From the NCBI GenBank assembly GCA_030591625.1, contig JAUVAR010000149.1, positions 1 to 6,722 on the forward strand: DNA of 6,722 nucleotides, in the 5' to 3' direction. The notes under the pieces are model-generated. The model saw only the letters and a list, made by a program, of their open reading frames with translations, did not search any database and was not told the origin of the DNA. Numbering within the stretch: the first letter of the stretch is position 1; each line of letters opens with the position of its first letter. This stretch comes from Candidatus Zixiibacteriota bacterium (lineage in GTDB: Bacteria > Zixibacteria > MSB-5A5 > GN15 > FEB-12). The position numbers and the translations under genes are program-made. This document shows, piece after piece, positions 5,766-6,722 of the stretch.

Positions 5766-5781
5766 TGGCATAGCTGTTGCT
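5766..5781 (+). promoter_or_regulatory. Sigma54 (RpoN) promoter
   Basis: TGGCATAGCTGTTGCT matches the sigma54 consensus TGGCACR-N4-TTGCW. It has the -24 GG (5767-5768) and -12 GC (5779-5780) separated by exactly 10 bases, with TGGCA and TTGC intact and one deviation (T for C) in the -24 block. Transcription would begin near 5792 and run towards the BMC genes. A sigma54 activator gene ends 255 bp upstream, which strengthens the call. Confidence 0.7.
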
Positions 5782-5805
5782 TAAAGGTTGAATGTCATTT
5801 TACTC

Positions 5806-5828
5806 CTGAGCACTTCTCCAGTGCTCAG
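5806..5828 (+). repeat. Perfect 9-bp hairpin in the sigma54 transcript leader
   Basis: CTGAGCACT and AGTGCTCAG form a perfect stem around the loop TCTCC. It begins about 15 nt after the predicted sigma54 start site. A pyrimidine-rich tract (5832-5844) follows after a few bases, so it could be a weak terminator, a protein-binding hairpin or the body of a small RNA. Confidence 0.65.
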
Positions 5829-5852
5829 AAGTCCTCTTTTCTTTGGTGTGCA

Positions 5853-5890
5853 GCCACCCGCATTCGAGGGGAATGCGGGTGGCGTTTTTT
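5853..5890 (+). terminator. Strong intrinsic terminator between sigma54 promoter and BMC gene
   Basis: GCCACCCGCATTC (5853-5865) and GAATGCGGGTGGC (5871-5883) form a perfect GC-rich 13-bp stem with loop GAGGG, followed by G and six T (5885-5890). This is the strongest terminator in the window. It lies 67 bp before the BMC start codon and downstream of the sigma54 promoter, so that promoter either makes a short RNA of about 100 nt or feeds the BMC genes only by read-through. Confidence 0.9.
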
Positions 5891-5957
5891 ATAAAAAAAC
5901 TCACTCGGGAGCACCGATTATTGTTGTCTTTATGTTTAAACCATTGCAATATGTGGC

Positions 5958-6698
5958 ATGACAAGCAACGCACTCGGTCTTATTGAGACCAAAGGACTAA
6001 TCGGAGCTATCGCTGCTGCTGATGTAGCCGCCAAAGCTGCGGCTGTTTCTATTGCCACAGCCGAACTCACCGATGCAGCATTCATGACTATCAAGATTAT
6101 CGGTGAACTCGGCGCGGTTCAAGCAGCAGTTGAAGCGGGAGCATCCGAAGCAGAAAGAATCGGCGAACTTGTGTCAGCTCATGTCATCGCACGACCCGAT
6201 GAAGAACTTGTTGTCATGCTCCCGAACAGAAGATATATATCAAAGTATCACTCCGATGACACACGACCTGGCTTTGGTACGACACCGAGTCGTAGCACGA
6301 CACCAACGCCTGCTCCTCGCACACTCCGTGCTCCCACAGGTGGTGCTCCCAAAGCTGATGCTACTGTGCGTGTGGAAAAACCAAAACCAGATGCTCCAAA
6401 AAAATCTGAACCAAAAGTTCAACCACCCCAACCGAAACCTCAGATTACAAAACCGAAACCGGCTCCACAATCTGAGCCACCTCTCATCAAACCAGCTCCA
6501 CCCAAACCTGAAACTCCAAAATCTGAGCCACCTGAAACTGCAAGTGTCACCATGGCCGATTTGGAGAAGATGCCGGTTGTTAAACTTCGTAAGTTCGCAC
6601 GTACCATTAAAGGTCTGCCGATACAGGGACGGCAGATCTCGATGGCCAATAAAACTGTACTGCTTGAAGCGATTGAGAATTTCCTGGACCTCAAATAG
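5958..6698 (+). CDS. BMC-H shell protein with Pro/Lys-rich linker and SAP/Rho-N-like C-terminal domain
   Basis: Residues 4-90 are a PduA/EutM-type BMC domain: ALGLIETKGLIGAI at the start, GELGAVQAAVEAGASEAERIGEL in the middle and HVIARPDEEL at the end. The edge residues Lys26 and Arg79, used in hexamer tiling by PduA, align. By family it forms hexamers in a microcompartment shell. The pore loop, KIGSG in PduA, aligns with LTDAA (37-41), so pore size and charge differ. Residues 100-197 are a Pro/Lys/Ser-rich disordered linker with repeated SEPP and PKP motifs. Residues 198-245 (DLEKMPVVKLRKFAR, then ISMANKTVLLEAIENF) resemble a SAP/Rho-N helical domain that could bind nucleic acid or cargo. 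No Shine-Dalgarno site precedes the ATG, but an in-frame stop at 5937 limits the choice. The tail probably faces one side of the shell. Confidence 0.9.
   Translation: MTSNALGLIETKGLIGAIAAADVAAKAAAVSIATAELTDAAFMTIKIIGELGAVQAAVEAGASEAERIGELVSAHVIARPDEELVVMLPNRRYISKYHSDDTRPGFGTTPSRSTTPTPAPRTLRAPTGGAPKADATVRVEKPKPDAPKKSEPKVQPPQPKPQITKPKPAPQSEPPLIKPAPPKPETPKSEPPETASVTMADLEKMPVVKLRKFARTIKGLPIQGRQISMANKTVLLEAIENFLDLK
6405..6540 (+). repeat. Short direct repeats in the linker of the BMC protein
   Basis: The 14-mer AATCTGAGCCACCT occurs exactly at 6469-6482 and 6520-6533, with a degenerate copy near 6405. CCTGAAACT occurs at 6507 and 6531. They encode the repeated KSEPP/QSEPP and PET units, which suggests the linker lengthened by slippage or tandem duplication. 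Confidence 0.7.
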
Positions 6699-6710
6699 AG
6701 GATTGAAAAT

Positions 6711-6722
6711 ATGTTTATAGGA
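6711..6722 (+). CDS. Start of next gene, probably BMC-P (EutN/CcmL) vertex protein
   Basis: Only four codons, MFIG, are visible. AGAGGA (6697-6702) lies 8 nt before the ATG and overlaps the BMC-H stop, and the gap between genes is 12 nt, so this is the next gene of the operon. EutN/CcmL pentamer proteins often begin with Met-aromatic/aliphatic-Ile-Gly/Ala followed by a Val-rich strand, and they usually sit beside BMC-H genes. The identity is a guess from four residues and context; that a gene starts here is much surer. Confidence 0.45.

Larger units (their letters stand above)
5792..5890 (+). ncRNA. Possible sigma54-dependent small RNA or attenuated leader
   Basis: A transcript started by the sigma54 promoter and stopped by the terminator at 5853-5890 would be about 100 nt with two hairpins (5806-5828 and 5853-5883) joined by a pyrimidine-rich single strand. 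It contains no open reading frame worth calling. The loop GAGGG of the second hairpin can pair with TCCTC (5832-5836) in the linker. I recognise no known RNA family; both termini are predicted only. Confidence 0.35.
5512..5957. other. Gene-free regulatory region between activator and BMC genes
   Basis: No protein-coding gene is seen in these 446 bp. In order they hold the GTGTGA dyad (5550-5568), flanked by a direct repeat CTGATTCG (5521, 5572); two tandem terminators; the second GTGTG dyad (5731-5744); the sigma54 promoter; a 9-bp hairpin; and a strong terminator. The last 67 bp (5891-5957) are AT-rich, with no clear sigma70 or sigma54 promoter and no ribosome binding site. Confidence 0.6.

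Noticed and set aside
5806..5883. ANTAR-type two-hairpin antitermination element
   Set aside because: The loops are five bases (TCTCC, GAGGG), not the hexaloops with conserved A1 and G4, and the hairpins are 24 nt apart.
5512..5957. 6S RNA, tmRNA or insertion-sequence end in the hairpin-rich region
   Set aside because: No 6S-like long closed stem, no tmRNA CCA end or tag frame, and no transposase gene or target duplication; terminators explain the hairpins.
5951..5975. Second sigma54-like TGGCATG at the BMC start codon
   Set aside because: No GC at the required ten-base distance, and it overlaps the start codon.
6103..6720. 205-codon open frame overlapping the BMC gene in another frame
   Set aside because: It is low-complexity Asn/Leu/His-rich translation of the Pro/Lys linker with no start signal; the BMC frame is clearly the real one.
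1..6722. CRISPR array, tRNA or rRNA genes, attachment sites
   Set aside because: No regularly spaced repeats, tRNA cloverleaf or rRNA-like sequence was seen on either strand.

Overview
The window looks like chromosomal DNA of a Gram-negative-type bacterium. It encodes an O-antigen-ligase-like membrane protein, a sigma54-dependent activator, and the first genes of what appears to be a bacterial microcompartment (BMC) locus. Base composition is moderate, and most genes have purine-rich Shine-Dalgarno sites. The mix of a TPR-fused sigma54 activator, a BMC shell protein with a long tail, and small acidic exported proteins would suit an uncultured lineage of the FCB type or similar. That placement is a guess; the sequence does not fix the taxon.

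Left part (1-1250, minus strand): three genes read leftwards. They are an ArsR/SmtB-family repressor (802-1104), a 73-residue protein with nine cysteines (411-632), and the N-terminal 61 residues of a MOT1-type molybdate/sulfate transporter that leaves the window at position 1. The repressor gene and the Cys-rich gene are each preceded by the same AT-rich 17-bp operator-like element (14 of 17 bases identical). The transporter start codon sits directly behind a strong intrinsic terminator on its own strand, so its mRNA must read through a built-in stop. This implies transcription attenuation by an RNA leader.

Middle part (1251-5511, plus strand): first comes a Wzy/WaaL-type O-antigen ligase or polymerase (1251-2678). 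Four bases after its stop lies a perfect consensus sigma70 promoter (TTGACA, 17-bp spacer, TATAAT). It leads into a hairpin-rich leader of about 120 nt and a two-gene operon. The first gene encodes a small exported Asp/Gly-rich protein (2840-3226). The second overlaps it by ATGA and encodes a 762-residue TPR-AAA+-Fis activator with intact Walker A, GAFTGA and Walker B motifs (3223-5511).

Right part (5512-6722): a gene-free stretch of 446 bp carries two tandem terminator-like hairpins, then a good sigma54 promoter (TGGCA/TTGCT with GG-N10-GC spacing, 5766-5781), a perfect 9-bp hairpin, and a very strong terminator (13-bp perfect stem plus T6). A BMC-H shell protein with an altered pore loop, a Pro/Lys-rich linker and a SAP/Rho-N-like C-terminal domain follows. 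The window ends four codons into another gene, probably a BMC-P vertex protein.

The main hypothesis is that the TPR activator switches on the adjacent sigma54 promoter, and that a terminator in the leader then decides whether transcription yields a short RNA or continues into the shell genes. The exported acidic protein made with the activator could be part of the signal it senses. Sequence supports the parts; the links between them are inference.
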